A stretch of 64,000 bases of DNA from Venturia oleaginea (Eukaryota > Ascomycota > Dothideomycetes > Venturiales > Venturiaceae). The position numbers and the translations under genes are program-made. Shown here piece after piece: positions 44,624 to 56,463 of this stretch (within the stretch, counting starts at the first letter, position 1; each line of letters begins with the position of its first letter). Location of the stretch: contig JABMLP010000013.1 of the NCBI GenBank assembly GCA_013176395.1, positions 682,001 through 746,000 of the forward strand, in the 5' to 3' direction. The notes under the pieces were generated by a model. The model worked only from the letters and a program-made list of their open reading frames with translations. It did no database searches and was not told the DNA's origin.

Positions 44624-46075
44624 ATGTCCGGCACAACAGAATCCAATGGATCGACAACCTCAAACTTGCGCAAAGGCCATACCCGTAAAGAGTCATCGGG
44701 ACACACTTGCACCGCTTGTGATCAGGTAGGCCCCGAATCATCTGTTGGCGCTTGCTCTTTATTGATTGTAGAATTAGTGTTATAGATGCAAGGTGAAATG
44801 CTCTGGAGAACGTCCAATTTGTTCAAGATGTCAGAGCAGTAATTCAGCTTGCACATACTCCACCGGGAAGCCTCTTGGCAAGCCCAAGGGTAGCAAGAAC
44901 AAAGCACAGCGTGCAAAGATGGCGCCGGACACGGGCCGCCCAGGTGATGCTTCCCAGGATGCTGATCCTCTTCCTGGCAATAATCAACTGACAACAACCC
45001 AAGCAGCGAATACACCGCTTCTTCCCTTGAACAGAAAACGTTCAAATGATGAAGATACCTTGCCACAAGTAAGCGAGTACTTCACCATAGCATAAAGATT
45101 GACTAACAGCATTTTGAGCCAAAACGGGTTCTCGGTGCTGGGTCACATGAAGGTGATCGGAATTCAATTGCTTCATTCACGTCTCCGAAGTTCAATACTC
45201 CGGAGACGGCTATAAGCGCAATTCCCATACCTCGACTTCACCAGGAAAGAAACCATGTTCTTAGCCTCGAACCCGCCCCATACTACAGCAACCTAGTTGG
45301 TCAGAGCGATAGTCTTGGTCATGTTCTGGAAAATTCAACGCCAACGGCCATGGAGAACATCTTTCCTTCCGTAGGCCTCAACTTGGAGATGGAGGACTTC
45401 CATTGGTTCGCGCAACCAGAATCATACACATCTGACACTCCGAACGCTGCCACAATCGATCATCTGGTGCAATCAGATACCGTGCCATTGCTCCCGTCGC
45501 TCCAGACAAACGACGTGATGAAGATGAGCAATACTCATTCTCTAGAACTGGTGCCATCGTCTGGATCACCGCAGTTTGACAGGGACCCACCGTGTTTGTG
45601 CGATCCTTTGTCTCTTGGAATTATTTCGGAGCTCTACACTTTACAGCTTTCGTACTCACCATTGGACACGGCTCTCCTTCTTGCACGGCGGGGACTGAGT
45701 ACCGTCTCCTCCTACTTAGCCTGTCCTTCATGTCACAATCACCTGAGCAGTTCGCCTTCACTATTTCTGGCATGCGTGCTTATCTTGCGGCAGGTGTTTA
45801 CTTGTTACTTTACTTTACGAATGCATGGGACGAGAATGCTGGCGTCGCTTTCCAAACAGGAAGAACCCTCTCATCGCGTTGCGATTGGTGATTTTGAGGT
45901 CGAAGGCGAGGAATCATGTCATGCCTTGCTAGACGCCATCGTCCGAGCTGAAATGGAAAAGGGAAAGAGAGTTATTGGTGGGCTGGAACAATGGATGGAG
46001 AAGGTGGGAGATGGTCGAGACAAGATGGTGGGTGTGTTGCTACAATCACTCAGGGAAGAGATTGGTGGAGATTAA
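44624..46075 (+). CDS. AflR-like Zn2Cys6 transcription factor
   Basis: Probable pathway regulator of the peptide cluster. Exons 44624-44725, 44778-45068 and 45110-46075 give 452 residues. The N-terminus has CTACDQ, then after intron 1 CKVKCSGERPICSRC and ACTYSTGKPLGKPKGSKNK: the AflR type of binuclear zinc cluster with its basic linker. Intron 1 splits the cluster. The only in-frame acceptor I find (ending 44777) adds three residues (CYR) between the second and third canonical cysteines; the acceptor that would give the exact spacing is out by one base. The C-terminal half matches the AflR domain (ACPSCHNHLSS, LILRQVFTCYF, VAIGDFEVEGEE, LLQSLREEI). A middle region is Pro/Ser-rich. Confidence 0.82.
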
Positions 46076-46821
46076 CCAATCGATTGTTACAAAAAAAAAC
46101 TCGTTGCTTCACGACGACTAATTTGCTTCTTCCATTTCATGTCTGCAATGTGTATCTGAGCGACATGTTCGGAATTCTTTGGTGACACCGCAGGACTTTG
46201 TCTCGCACCTGCAGCATGCCATGCCATACATACTCACTTAGGTAGATGCAGACGGACCAACCATTTTTCGACTGAAATGGATGAATTATCGTGGAATGAA
46301 ATGAGATGATTCAGAATACCTCACCAATCGCAAATATCCTATCAATATCGTTCATCACCCCGTTTACCAGAACTTCAAACTACGATGCAATCTAATAATC
46401 ATCTTCCGGACTTTTCGTCTTGACGCGTCCACGTGTCTAGCGTCTGCATAATATGCCTAGCAGCACAATGTATGGACAACAAAGCTGAATGAGCGAGAAA
46501 AGGATGAAATGGACCCCTAGAGACCATTGTATTGCGGCAAGGGATAATGTGGAAATATGGAGCTGAATTGTTGAACAAAGAATGTATTGCATTGCATTAT
46601 ATCCGCTATATTTTTACACGACCAAATCCCCGATCTAACGGACGTGCATGGAACAACGCAGAGAAAGTGTGGGAACCGTGGAAAACCATTCTGTCGAATG
46701 GATAACGGAAGAAAGAAAGAGAACCAAAACTTCCCACGAGAATCATATCATTGCCATCTCCACGCCCATCAAAAACCAATCAACACTCCAACCAAAAGAA
46801 AAAGAAAAAAAGGCAAGAAAA
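46076..46821. other. Intergenic between convergent genes
   Basis: About 750 bases, nothing further supported. Confidence 0.45.
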
Positions 46822-47586
46822 CTAACTGAAAAGAACACACGCATCAAAAACCATATAAGCAACTGCATTCACCTTCCTCCTCTCCACCATAACCCCCTCC
46901 CCAAGTAAGCCCACACAATGCATCGTATGATTCAAATTCCCAATCTCACCTGGTATCAACACCCCCCCTCCACCACCCACCCCCAATAAAGCCCGATGAA
47001 CCCTCTCCCAAGCATACAAGCAATGCACAACATGATAATGATGCTCCGTCCACACAACCTCATGCTCACTTATTTCTTCCAGGGGAAGCGGCATCGTAGC
47101 ATTATGGTCTTTATAGAACGTCCACGGGCCGTGTTTTGCGTGGAAGGCTTGGGAGAGGGATTGCGAGTAGCAAGGTTGTGGTGTCCAAGCGAAGGACATG
47201 ACGTCGAATTTACAGCCTAGAGCGCGGGCTTCGGCGGGCGTGGTGCCGCAGTGTGATTTTTCTGTGGGTGTGAGGGTTGGTGGTGGGGTGAGGAAGGGGG
47301 TGTGGAGATTCAGGATGTGGGTTGGGTGGCCGTTTGTTAGTATGAGGAGGAGGAGGAGGAGGGAGGTGCTGGTTATGATGGAGATTAGGATGGAGATTAT
47401 TGAGGGGGTGCAGCAGGATTGGCGCCAAGTTCTGTTTGTCGGGTTGTTGGGCGAGGACTTTTCTAGGAATGCTTCGTTTTCGTCTTCGTCGTGGATGGAT
47501 GCTTCTTCGGAGGGCGAAGAGGTGTCGTGGTATGGCCTGAAGGATTGGCTGGGAGGGTACACTGATCCCTTCGTTAGGAGGACCAT
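46822..47586 (-). CDS. UstYa/DUF3328-related membrane protein C
   Basis: A single exon of 254 codons from ATG 47586. The cytosolic tail (about 60 residues) is acidic and Ser-rich. One membrane span follows (SIISILISIITSTSLLLLLL), then a lumenal domain with CGTTPAEARALGCKFDVMS, WTFYKDHNAT, YHVVHCLYAWERVHRAL and NLNHTMHCVGLL. The two HxxHC motifs of the UstYa family are both present (HVVHC, HTMHC). It is the intact relative of protein A (38394-39190). A poly-Gly stretch (GVGGGGGV) lies between the motifs. It closes the cluster on its right side. The opposite strand also has long open frames here, but without family sequence. Confidence 0.78.
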   Translation of the reverse strand: MVLLTKGSVYPPSQSFRPYHDTSSPSEEASIHDEDENEAFLEKSSPNNPTNRTWRQSCCTPSIISILISIITSTSLLLLLLILTNGHPTHILNLHTPFLTPPPTLTPTEKSHCGTTPAEARALGCKFDVMSFAWTPQPCYSQSLSQAFHAKHGPWTFYKDHNATMPLPLEEISEHEVVWTEHHYHVVHCLYAWERVHRALLGVGGGGGVLIPGEIGNLNHTMHCVGLLGEGVMVERRKVNAVAYMVFDACVLFS

Positions 47587-48621
47587 ACATACTCTTGTGA
47601 GAGCAAGTATATGTACATACTGACAATACCGTAATCCTCGAAAGGCATTTGTCTAGAGAACTATTCTGAAGAAATTCAGATTAACAAGAACGAAACAACG
47701 AAAAGACCACGGAGAATAAAGCTACGCGGCGAGGAAGGGCCTTGAAGAAACAGCTTCTTCCCAGACTGAATCCAGCTGTCCTTAGCAAGTCAAGCATCGT
47801 CAAAAAAATTCATCGGGGCACTACCATAATTCCGGAAGAAGAAGCCAACGGCCGGAGGCGGTAACCGCGACTTCCGCAGAAAAGAGTTTGACGGGCTCCG
47901 TAAAGCACCTACACAATAACCTCCGGGGATAATTTGGACATCGAGCTTGACACTCTGGCTCGGAAACAGGATTCTAGGCCCTCACCTTCTAGCGCCAAAG
48001 CAAGCTTCCCAGCACCACATCCCCCCGGGCAAAATCCTTCGTGGCAAAGCAAGGGAGATTCGCCGCGGTCTATAAATGAACCAGGACGTATTGACGCAAT
48101 GAATACCAGCGTTCAAAAAGGCAGTCACTCGATTCCAAAGTGACGCTGATGAATGAATCCCTACCGATATCTAAGTTGTGTCGGTGATGCCAGGACTTTG
48201 GCGTGGTAGATACCGGTTGGAGGCACAATCTCTCCATAATGAAATACGCCGCGTCTGAGAGTTATCCCTGGGTTTTGTCAGTCTCCTCCTTTACATGGGG
48301 TCAGATGTTTTGAAAATTATGAAAAGCGGTGTCGGATGAACCATACCCATGCCTCAAGCAATCATGACTCGAAAACGGTTCTTTTTAACGCAACGTGTCT
48401 AAAAACAGTAAACAACGGCCTCTATAATGATACAAAGAAGCGAGCGCAGAAAGCCTTCCCAAGAACATGCTCATTATCGCTTTCAAAAATAGAAGATAGA
48501 GATGCCGACCAGTTCATGACGCCATTTCCCGTTTCTAAGACAAATGTCCAGGATGATATCCTCTCATATCCAACAAAATAAGATTTCAACGCCAGGCAAA
48601 TTTTGAAAAAGCACGTCGTTT
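47587..48621. other. Intergenic to the right of the cluster
   Basis: About 1.0 kb. Two short frames (47934-48143, 48336-48581) show no recognisable sequence. Confidence 0.45.
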
Positions 48622-49933
48622 TCAAATAGTCTCACGCTTATTCCAGAACTCTTCCCACCGAGCAGCGCATTTGTCCTGGACCCAGCAGCCTGCTAGATGT
48701 ACGACTAGATCTCCTTTGTACCATTGCATGGTTGGGCCGCCTTCGACGTAGGCGTTTGCGACTCGTTGGTTTATGATTCCCGTGTGTTCGCGGAAGGTCT
48801 TGTGATGTTTGATGAAATGGATCTGTCATTGCGTTAGCCGCTTCAGATTGAAGTGAAACAGAAAAGTTTCGTTTACCAAACCATCTTGTTCTTTGCCAGG
48901 CCAGTCCATCTTCGTGAGAAATGGGTCTGCCCACATGTCCAATAGCCACTGTGTGTACTTGCTTCTACGCAGAAAGAAGCTGCCGGCGTTCAAACCATTA
49001 TGATCCTGTGCAATGAGCATATCAAGGTTATCCAAATCTGCATGGTCCGGCATATAAATGCCAAATGGTGATCTTTCCGCGCCAGTCAATGGCGCTCCCC
49101 AGGCCATCGACTTCTTCATGCCTTTGTGCGACAAGACCAATTCTGTCAGGTCCTGCTTCACGTTCATGATGATAGCATCCAAGTCCAAGAAAAATAGCCA
49201 CTTTGCGTTCGGGAATGTGTTGAAGGCCTCCACTATGGCGGGGACCTTCTTCCAGACGGGAGAAGCGTCTCCCATGTCGAATTTGGAGATGTTGACAAAA
49301 TGGTAGTTGTAGCCATGACGCTCGCAGTACTCTTTGCGGTTCTGTGTCGTCTGTCCAAGAATATCTCTTATGCCTCCATTGTGACCCTTTCCATCCGCAG
49401 CCGTAAGCACAATGATTTCATTTGGTTTAGGCCCTTCAGGCGTGTGCACCATGTCTTTCGGGATGGTCAAGGTGGTGTTTGTGGTTTCGAGTGGTTTAAC
49501 CTTCCAGGCTTTGGAGGAAGGACATTCGGTAGGCTCGGTTGGCTTCGCGGCCACCGTTACAGTGACGGTAACAGGCAGAACGGTCGCCTCGCCAGAATAG
49601 CTGTCATGGCTATCTGGCACACTGTCGGGCCTCTTGAATTTGGGCGGTGTCGATTTGACGGTGTCTACTTGTTCCGCTCCTGAATACGTCGGCCACATCC
49701 ATTCCTTCCATGAGGTTGGGGATTGCGCACCTGGGCTCGCGTCGGAGCTGCCGGAGTATTGCAGCAGTTGGACGGTAGCAAGGAAAACGAGGATGAGGAT
49801 GGTGGCCGTAAGGTATCTGTTTGGTTACTTGTCAGTATGTGCTCTAACCCAAACTTGGCATGTTTGGTTTGCGATTTCCGGTTTGCGGTTCGCGTCAAAG
49901 TCCCACTCACGTCCTTGTCACGCGATGAATCAT
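48622..49933 (-). CDS. Alpha-1,2-galactosyltransferase-like GT34 enzyme (GMA12/MNN10 family)
   Basis: Golgi type II membrane glycosyltransferase that adds hexose to glycoprotein glycans. Three exons (49933-49911, 49816-48877, 48822-48622) give 387 residues. The N-terminal membrane anchor is YLTATILILVFLATVQLL, followed by a Pro/Thr-rich stem. The catalytic domain has IIVLTAADGKGHNGGI, EYCERHGYNYHFVN, VWKKVPAIVEAF, the nucleotide-sugar DxD motif in WLFFLDLDAIIM, LNAGSFFLRRS, and in the last exon HHKTFREHTGIINQR and VVHLAGCWV. The first exon is only 23 nt. No sign that it belongs to the peptide cluster. Confidence 0.9.
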
Positions 49934-50453
49934 CTTAGTCCTGAGAGAGCAGAGGGAGAAATTGTAGATATGGTTGTCAAATTTCAGGAGCTTTACATGG
50001 CAGTAGTCTGTGAAGGAGAGATGTTGGGCAGGGAATGTGGCACTTGTGTGATATTGCCATCCCATGTTCAGCCCATGTTCGTTCAGCTTTGCGATAGGCT
50101 GACAATTTGCCCTGGAAGATGAACCATCTCCTCGCGAGAGAAAGACCGGGCAAGGAGTGGTGCAATCAAGATGAGAGACCCTAGACCCTATTTCGAGGGC
50201 GCATTTCTCGGCCACCCCCCCCAACAAACCACTGGACTCTGCAATTGCTCATTTCAAATCTTGCTTCAGATTCTCATGCACGTGACGTATTATCTTTTTC
50301 ACCCCAAGCTCATCATCATCATCCTCCTGTCCTGGCTGCTCTAGTATCAGGCCGCTGTCACCCGGGTATCCTCGTTAAGGATGTACCATGTTGACAACAC
50401 ACAAAAGGTTATTACAGTACTATATCTGTAACCACACTACTACACATTTCCAA

Positions 50454-51590
50454 CTAACCTGAATCCTCCTTGGCGTCAATGATTTGCGCCGACATGTCCT
50501 CCTCCGCAAAACTACCCTCACGCATCGACTCCACCGTCATACATATGTCCTCAGGATCGTTGCCGGATCCACGCAGCCAGTCGCTCCAGAATGAACAGAA
50601 TGAATGGATGCCTCTTTCGATACTGTTTCCTCTAAGCCCGTTCGTGAAACCACAACTACCTGTCTGTTTCGCTTTGTGGCCTGTTCAGTAGGGTTCGGAT
50701 GATTGAGGATGCGGCCAACATCGTACAGCTTTTGCCCATTGCAATCCTGTCTGAAACAATTCGAGGCTTGAGAGACATGTGAGTCAGTAATTGGCTATTG
50801 GAGCAGAGCGAATCTCAACTTACTCCTTGAGATTCAGGATGATGACAGCAACATAGAGAACTTCATCGAATGAGTCTGAAAGTGCGCGTACACGAACTCG
50901 CTATTCAACTCACTAAGTAGGCCAAAGAAACAGAAGAGGTAGAGACGATCTTTTCTACAAGGCTTTCCATGCCCACAAACGATCCTGTGGAAGCGTATGT
51001 TAGTATAGTCCGATCTGAGGCGAACAGCTGCAGCACTCACCACACGTTCCACCAGAAAGAGATAAAGCATGACCTTGATCGTCGTATAAAACTCCAGGCA
51101 AATGTAAATGGCCCCAATACACACAGTTTGAGAAGTATTAAATCCAATGCCCTGATTAATCAACACAGTCGAAAAGACAAAGCAAAACGAGTCGATGTAG
51201 ATGGTGAGCACCACTACACCGTACAAGTCAGCTCGAGATCTTGCCTCAAAAATTGCCAGCTCCTACACCATCGAGTAAGCGCAATCTCCCGCCATTGCGG
51301 CAGATTAACCATTCTGCGACCTACAAACAAAGGAGTCAGCTTTTGAAAACACCAGGCACAGATACACGGTTTGAAAGAAGGAGGGAACTCACTCAAGCAA
51401 GCAGTAATAAGAGTCAAAGTAACGCCAAGAAGAACAAGTGCGGAAACCCTCCCAGCTATCGGAATAGGTGCGCCACATCCACTCCGTAAATCATCCCTTG
51501 TGACAAGCGACAGCGATAGCATCTGCGCTTCGGTAAGATCGTCAAAACCCACATAAAATCCCAGAGCAGGGTCGGTCCACACACACACAG
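50454..51590 (-). CDS. Polytopic membrane protein, function unknown
   Basis: About five to seven hydrophobic segments across several short exons: VSALVLLGVTLTLITACL, LYGVVVLTIYIDSFCFVFS, TVCIGAIYICLEFYTTIKV, LYLFCFFGLL and VLYVAVIILNL. It resembles the fungal multi-spanning integral membrane proteins of unknown function. The C-terminal tail is hydrophilic, ending before TAG 50456-50454. To keep the frame between the second and third segments, a micro-exon of 11 nt (51310-51320) is required, flanked by two GT-AG introns. The 5' end is uncertain: the frame extends to 51588 but the true start ATG may be at an internal Met or in an upstream exon near 51980. Confidence 0.55.
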
Positions 51591-53074
51591 AAACAAGGCG
51601 GGTGAGAACTGTGGGAGAGAGGGGGAGAGGATATGGGAAAGTGAAAACCCCTCCAACGAGAACGTGAAGTGGACCGACAGTAGTTAAACTCGTACGACAC
51701 GAATGGGATGATCAACAGATTGACGAATCGAAGGAGGGATGTCTATAAGTGGTATATATTTGAATATGTGGACGACATTCGGGAGAAGCAATCAAGGTGA
51801 GAAAGCCAATTGGATCGATTTCATGGCTGGAAACTAAGGATACTGCAGAGGGGAACAGCCACGCCGGATGGGGATGCCGTGCACACATGGACAGCGAATG
51901 GAAGGTGGTTGTACGAGTCCGTCGACTTGTGAGCACACAGCTCTTTGAGGGGATGGTGGGAAACTTGCCTCTCGTAGCCATGACTTAATTGCACACTAAT
52001 AGAGAGAGAAAAGGATAGATTTGAGTTTCAACTCTTAATTCTACCAAGTCTGCGATCCATATCATTTGTGCTGCTCTACCGTTTATCGAGTACACAATCG
52101 TGAGGGTGGACGGCTGCAGGATTTGTCGAGTAATCCGAGGACAGCCTCTCGGATTCGTCCCACTGCTTCTTTCTTTTCCTCCCCCAAATTGGTTCTCGCT
52201 TATATTACGCCCTCGATGCATCAAACTAAATAACTAAGATCAACGTGAAGAAAGGGTTCATCACAGTAAGTCTTCACCACACAAATAAACAATCATCTCA
52301 CTAGATGAGATGTGATCGTACGAAGCAAACGAAAATCAGGGGTGACAGATCTATCCAAGATCGCGATGGAAACTCCTTATACTTGCTCGCTGAGCTCGCC
52401 TACTCAGTCTCAGAACCTTCCAAGAAATAACGAGAAACGATCCGCAGCCTTGCAACGTTCTCAACAAAGCAAGCAGTACATTTGTGTGGTGAGGAAGCGG
52501 AGGGCGCTTCGTTTGCATTTGCGCTCCATAAAGCTTCTATTATGAGTAGCTAGATACGAAGAAAAATCATACGCAACGATACTGGTTGGTCTGGTCCGAT
52601 TTAGTGACCATCTGGGTAACTTGAGAATGGTACAGAACAGGAGTCGGCTGTCGGCTAGCCAGCTTCGAATTCTTCCGCACAGCTGTCTACGGGTCTTTCT
52701 TTCAGAAAACCGAGAGTAGCAATCGTCGTTGTATGCCAAAATGGTGTTAGTGAGGGCAGTGTTCAAAGCTGCACTGTTGAAAGCATTTCCATATCTCTCG
52801 ATCGAGCTGGCAGGATCTCGCTTCGTGTCTGCCGCTTTTGAGGCCAAGGCAAATCTTCCAACACTGCAATGTTCCACATTTTGAAGAGAGTCACATCTTC
52901 AGTCGTGCCCGATTTAGTGGGAATGAGTAAAATTTCCAGCTCCAAAGTTCGATGTGGTGACGATAAACACGTGATCGTGTACACGGACCACTCTCACACA
53001 ATCGTCGAAATCCATCACTGAAAGCGGCAATCGGATTTCTCACCTATCGACAAACACGCCAACCAGCCGCCAAC
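51591..53074. other. Intergenic with one doubtful frame
   Basis: About 1.5 kb. A 138-codon frame at 52461-52877 on the minus strand starts with an ATG, but its sequence has no recognisable features and it could be chance. The promoter of eL24 lies before 53075. Confidence 0.4.
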
Positions 53075-53766
53075 ATGAGGACTTACGAAGACACCTTCAG
53101 CGGACAGAAGATCTACCCCGGAAAGGTGTGCTTATTTCCCTTTCGCCTGCCCTCCACACGATGAAATCGCCCATGTCCCACTCGATAATTCATTGCTAAC
53201 GATGGATTGGAATTACAGGGCAAGCTTTACGTCCGTGGCGACAGCAAAATCTTCCGATTTCAAAATGGAAAGACCGAGTCGTTGTTCCTCCAGCGAAAGA
53301 ATCCCCGCCGAATCGCATGGACCGTCCTTTTCCGAAGACAACACAAGAAGGGTATCTCTGAGGTTAGTGAAAGTCGCTGGAATGGGCAAGTCAGGTTGAT
53401 TCGATAGCATCACTTGGCGGATCCTAAAAGAGATGGACGAACTGAGGACCAACAGGGACAAGAAGTTAACCATGCTATACAATATAGGAAGTAGCCAAGA
53501 AGCGCTCCCGCAAGACCGTCAAACATCAGCGTGCCATCGTTGGTGCCTCCCTCGATGTTATCAAGGAGCGCCGTTCCATGCGTCCAGAAGCCCGTGCCGC
53601 CGCCCGTCAACAAGCCATCAAGGAGGGTAAAGAGAAGAAGACTGCTGCAGAGAGCGCAAAGAAGGCCAACAAGGCAAAGACGGCCTCCAAGGCAGCAGCA
53701 GGTGCAAAGGTCAGCAAGCAGGGTGCAAAGGGTTCAGCGCCAAAGGTCCAGGCCAAGAGTCGTTAA
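53075..53766 (+). CDS. RPL24: 60S ribosomal protein eL24
   Basis: Component of the large ribosomal subunit. Exons 53075-53125, 53219-53362 and 53488-53766 give 157 residues. The conserved N-terminal domain starts [18 protein letters not shown] and continues with [18 protein letters not shown] and [18 protein letters not shown]. The C-terminal extension is Lys/Ala-rich ([13 protein letters not shown] runs), normal for the family. The second intron is 125 nt, longer than average for this window, as often seen in ribosomal protein genes. Confidence 0.97.
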
Positions 53767-54666
53767 ATTCACCTGGGTGCTTTTAAGGGAAACGAGGCGT
53801 TGTGCAACTACTTTGGTTTTGAGCATATGGGAATGGTTGGTCAAGCCATGGCTCGGGTCATTCCTCAGTATGGAATGGAAAACTTGACGGTCAACTGAGA
53901 TGGAAGAATCAACGGCCTGTTCTATGCTCATCTCTCTGCACATGACTTACTTCGTTAACTCGTACTTACCCCAAGAGGACAATTGACGAGATAATGACCA
54001 GAGAGGTCTCCTATCTATTTTTTCCCGCCTCATGCCATTGCAAGGATCTCAAACTTTGTTTACACATCTGTCGAGCTGCATATAGGCTGGTATGATCTAC
54101 AATTATTCCGCCTCGCCGCGACGGAACGGATCAAATCAAGTGCTATTTCTTACAGTGTCCCTGGTCCCAACTAACATCAGACCCCACGGCGGTAGAGTAC
54201 GGCAACTCAACCTGCCGCTGATACTACAGACTAAATCGCAGATCAGCACAGTGCGAAATTATCTTCATCTCGTGTCGAACAAACGCCGAACCAGCCAGTC
54301 GTACGAACTCCTACATGTTCTTGTGTTGCGTCAATGGCGTGGCCACAAACCTTCAGTTACACCGTAACCTCGTTTCCGCCCTCGTTTGACATTCTCAGCT
54401 CCTAACTTCTCCTTTCCACTTCGAATCCTTGCCTCGTGTTCGTGACAATTGTGTCTACCTACTCTCCATATTTTCACCCGCGTGAAGACGCTCTTTGGAC
54501 TCAGTCGTCATTGTCGTCAGCTATCTTACACACTATAGCTGAGATCTCACTAACACGAATCCTTCACAAGTTTCTTGCAAGAAGCCTGCCCCATTATCAC
54601 GCGGCGTCTGCTAGGTAGCACAGAAGTCGATCTGCTCCTAGCCTATATCTCGAATACTTAAATCGC
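53767..54666. other. Intergenic
   Basis: About 900 bases; 3' UTR of eL24 and promoter of the next gene; nothing else supported. Confidence 0.5.
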
Positions 54667-56463
54667 ATGCGTTCCATGAACAGCTCCCACAACGATTTTG
54701 GCTCTCGATCAAAATACCGCCGAACAACGTCAACCATGGTGACAGACGGACCACCACCAACCGGACCAACAGAACCACCCGCATCGACAGAGGCAAAAGC
54801 GGGATCCAGAGCAGAAAACCCAATTCTCCCGGGTTTTTACACCGATCCCAATTTTGTCCTGGGCGATACGTCGGCAACATGGCGCTTTGGGAAACCTCCA
54901 GACTATTCGAGGACGCGCCGGCTCTTCGCCGAAAGTAGGTCTTTCATGATTCTTTGTTGTCCTAAATACAGGACCGTATATCGGTTTTGGTCCCAGAGTA
55001 GGCTGAAGATTGCTTTCAAGCCCATCATTTGCGTCAATAATTTCACCTTCATGGCGGCTCAATTGTCCACGCGACTCAGCGAATCCTTCCTACCAGCAAC
55101 AAGGAGAAGGTCAATGGATCTGTGGCGTTCGAGACATGGGCTGCCACGCAGGTCACACAGCATAGAAGCGCAGAACGACCGTTGTCATGTAACTAACCTC
55201 GACATCAGCCAAGAGCATGAACCACGAAGCCGGCTCCCTCGCCCAACTCGTCGAAAACCTAGTCAAGAACTGGGAAATCGAAGCCTCCTTCAAGACGGAA
55301 CTGGAGAACTGGAGAACGGTCAATCCATGCAAATACACCTTCTCGATGAATGGTGGAACTCCCCAGAAAGGCCAACACATGCTCGAAGTGGGCTCGTACA
55401 ATTCCATCATAGCGCCCAATGAGTATTATAGTCCTGAGTACTCGGACTTTGCGTCGACGCATAAGACGTTTAAGAGAATGATGCCGTTTTTTGCTTGGGA
55501 GGTGTTGGAGGTTTATAGTGGGCCTCCTAAGGTTGCTTTTCGGTGGAGACATTGGGGACAGATGAAGAATGATTATGTTGGTTTCAACAAGTATGTCTTT
55601 GGTCTCTGTTTGATGGAGGCTATCACTAATGATAGTACAGTCGAGCCGAAAAGGTCACGGCGAAAGCTCATGGCGGATGGATTGATATCCAAGGCATCAC
55701 CGTTGCAGACTTGGATGAGGACATGAAGATCGTTCATCTCGAGACCTGGTTTGAGTAAGTGGCTGAAAGTTCCTGGCCGAATGCCATCTAACGAGATGAC
55801 AGTACCATGGATATGTTCCGCCAGATTGCACCCAAAGGGATTGTGAACAAGCAGCCAATGGACATCAAAATTCCAGTCAGCTCAACAGAAGAACCTAGCT
55901 CCGATAGCACCATGGAGGCCGCAGCCTCGCCAGCTTTAGCGCTCCAAGTGCAGCAAGACGGTCAAGCCCTTGCCAACCATGAACCTGCCGGACCTCTCCT
56001 TCCGCATGAGTCCAGCCAGGAAAACCTTGTGGAGAATGATATTCACGTGGACACACAAGAGCTCGTCACCAGACAGATGGAAACGGTTGAACACAGTTGC
56101 GCGAACGACGACGGTGCACCACTCCCTTACCAAGAACCCACAGGTCCTTTACTTGCCCACGAGTCTATTCAAGAAGATATCGCGAGAGACAAAATCGCCG
56201 AGGATGACGTGGAGTTCTTGGATACACTCGAACACGTTGCGAGCAACAAAACTCCCGAAGATGACGTCGAGTTCTTGGATGCACAAGAATACCTGTCTCT
56301 TGAAGCTGCTAGGGAGTCAGATGCCGGTGGCGTCGGGGCACAGATTAAACTGGAAGAAGGAGAAGCTGTGGCTGTGAGTGGAGAGAGTGTGGAGACGATA
56401 ATGACACATGAGGAGATGAGTAGGATTACGGCTGGTGAGTGTCCGTTTTTCAATAGGGAATAG
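54667..56463 (+). CDS. Pathogen-related (SnoaL-like) protein with long repetitive C-terminal extension
   Basis: Exons 54667-54934, 55209-55590, 55641-55754 and 55803-56463 give 474 residues. ATG 54736 is an alternative start in better context. Residues about 45-280 match the fungal and plant pathogen-related protein family with an NTF2/SnoaL fold: WRFGKPPDYSRTRRLFAE, QLVENLVKNWEIEASFKT, IIAPNEYYSPEYSDFAS, FKRMMPFFAWEVLEVYSGPP, FRWRHWGQMKNDYVGFN and MDMFRQIAPKGIVNKQ. Its biochemical role is unknown. The last 180 residues are not part of the family: they are acidic, probably disordered, and contain two repeat pairs (EPxGPLLxHES and EDDVEFLD). Intron 1 (274 nt) is unusually long for this window. 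Confidence 0.85.

Noticed and set aside
47198..47626. Long open frames on both strands opposite UstYa-like C
   Set aside because: They only shadow a GC-rich coding exon and show no family sequence.
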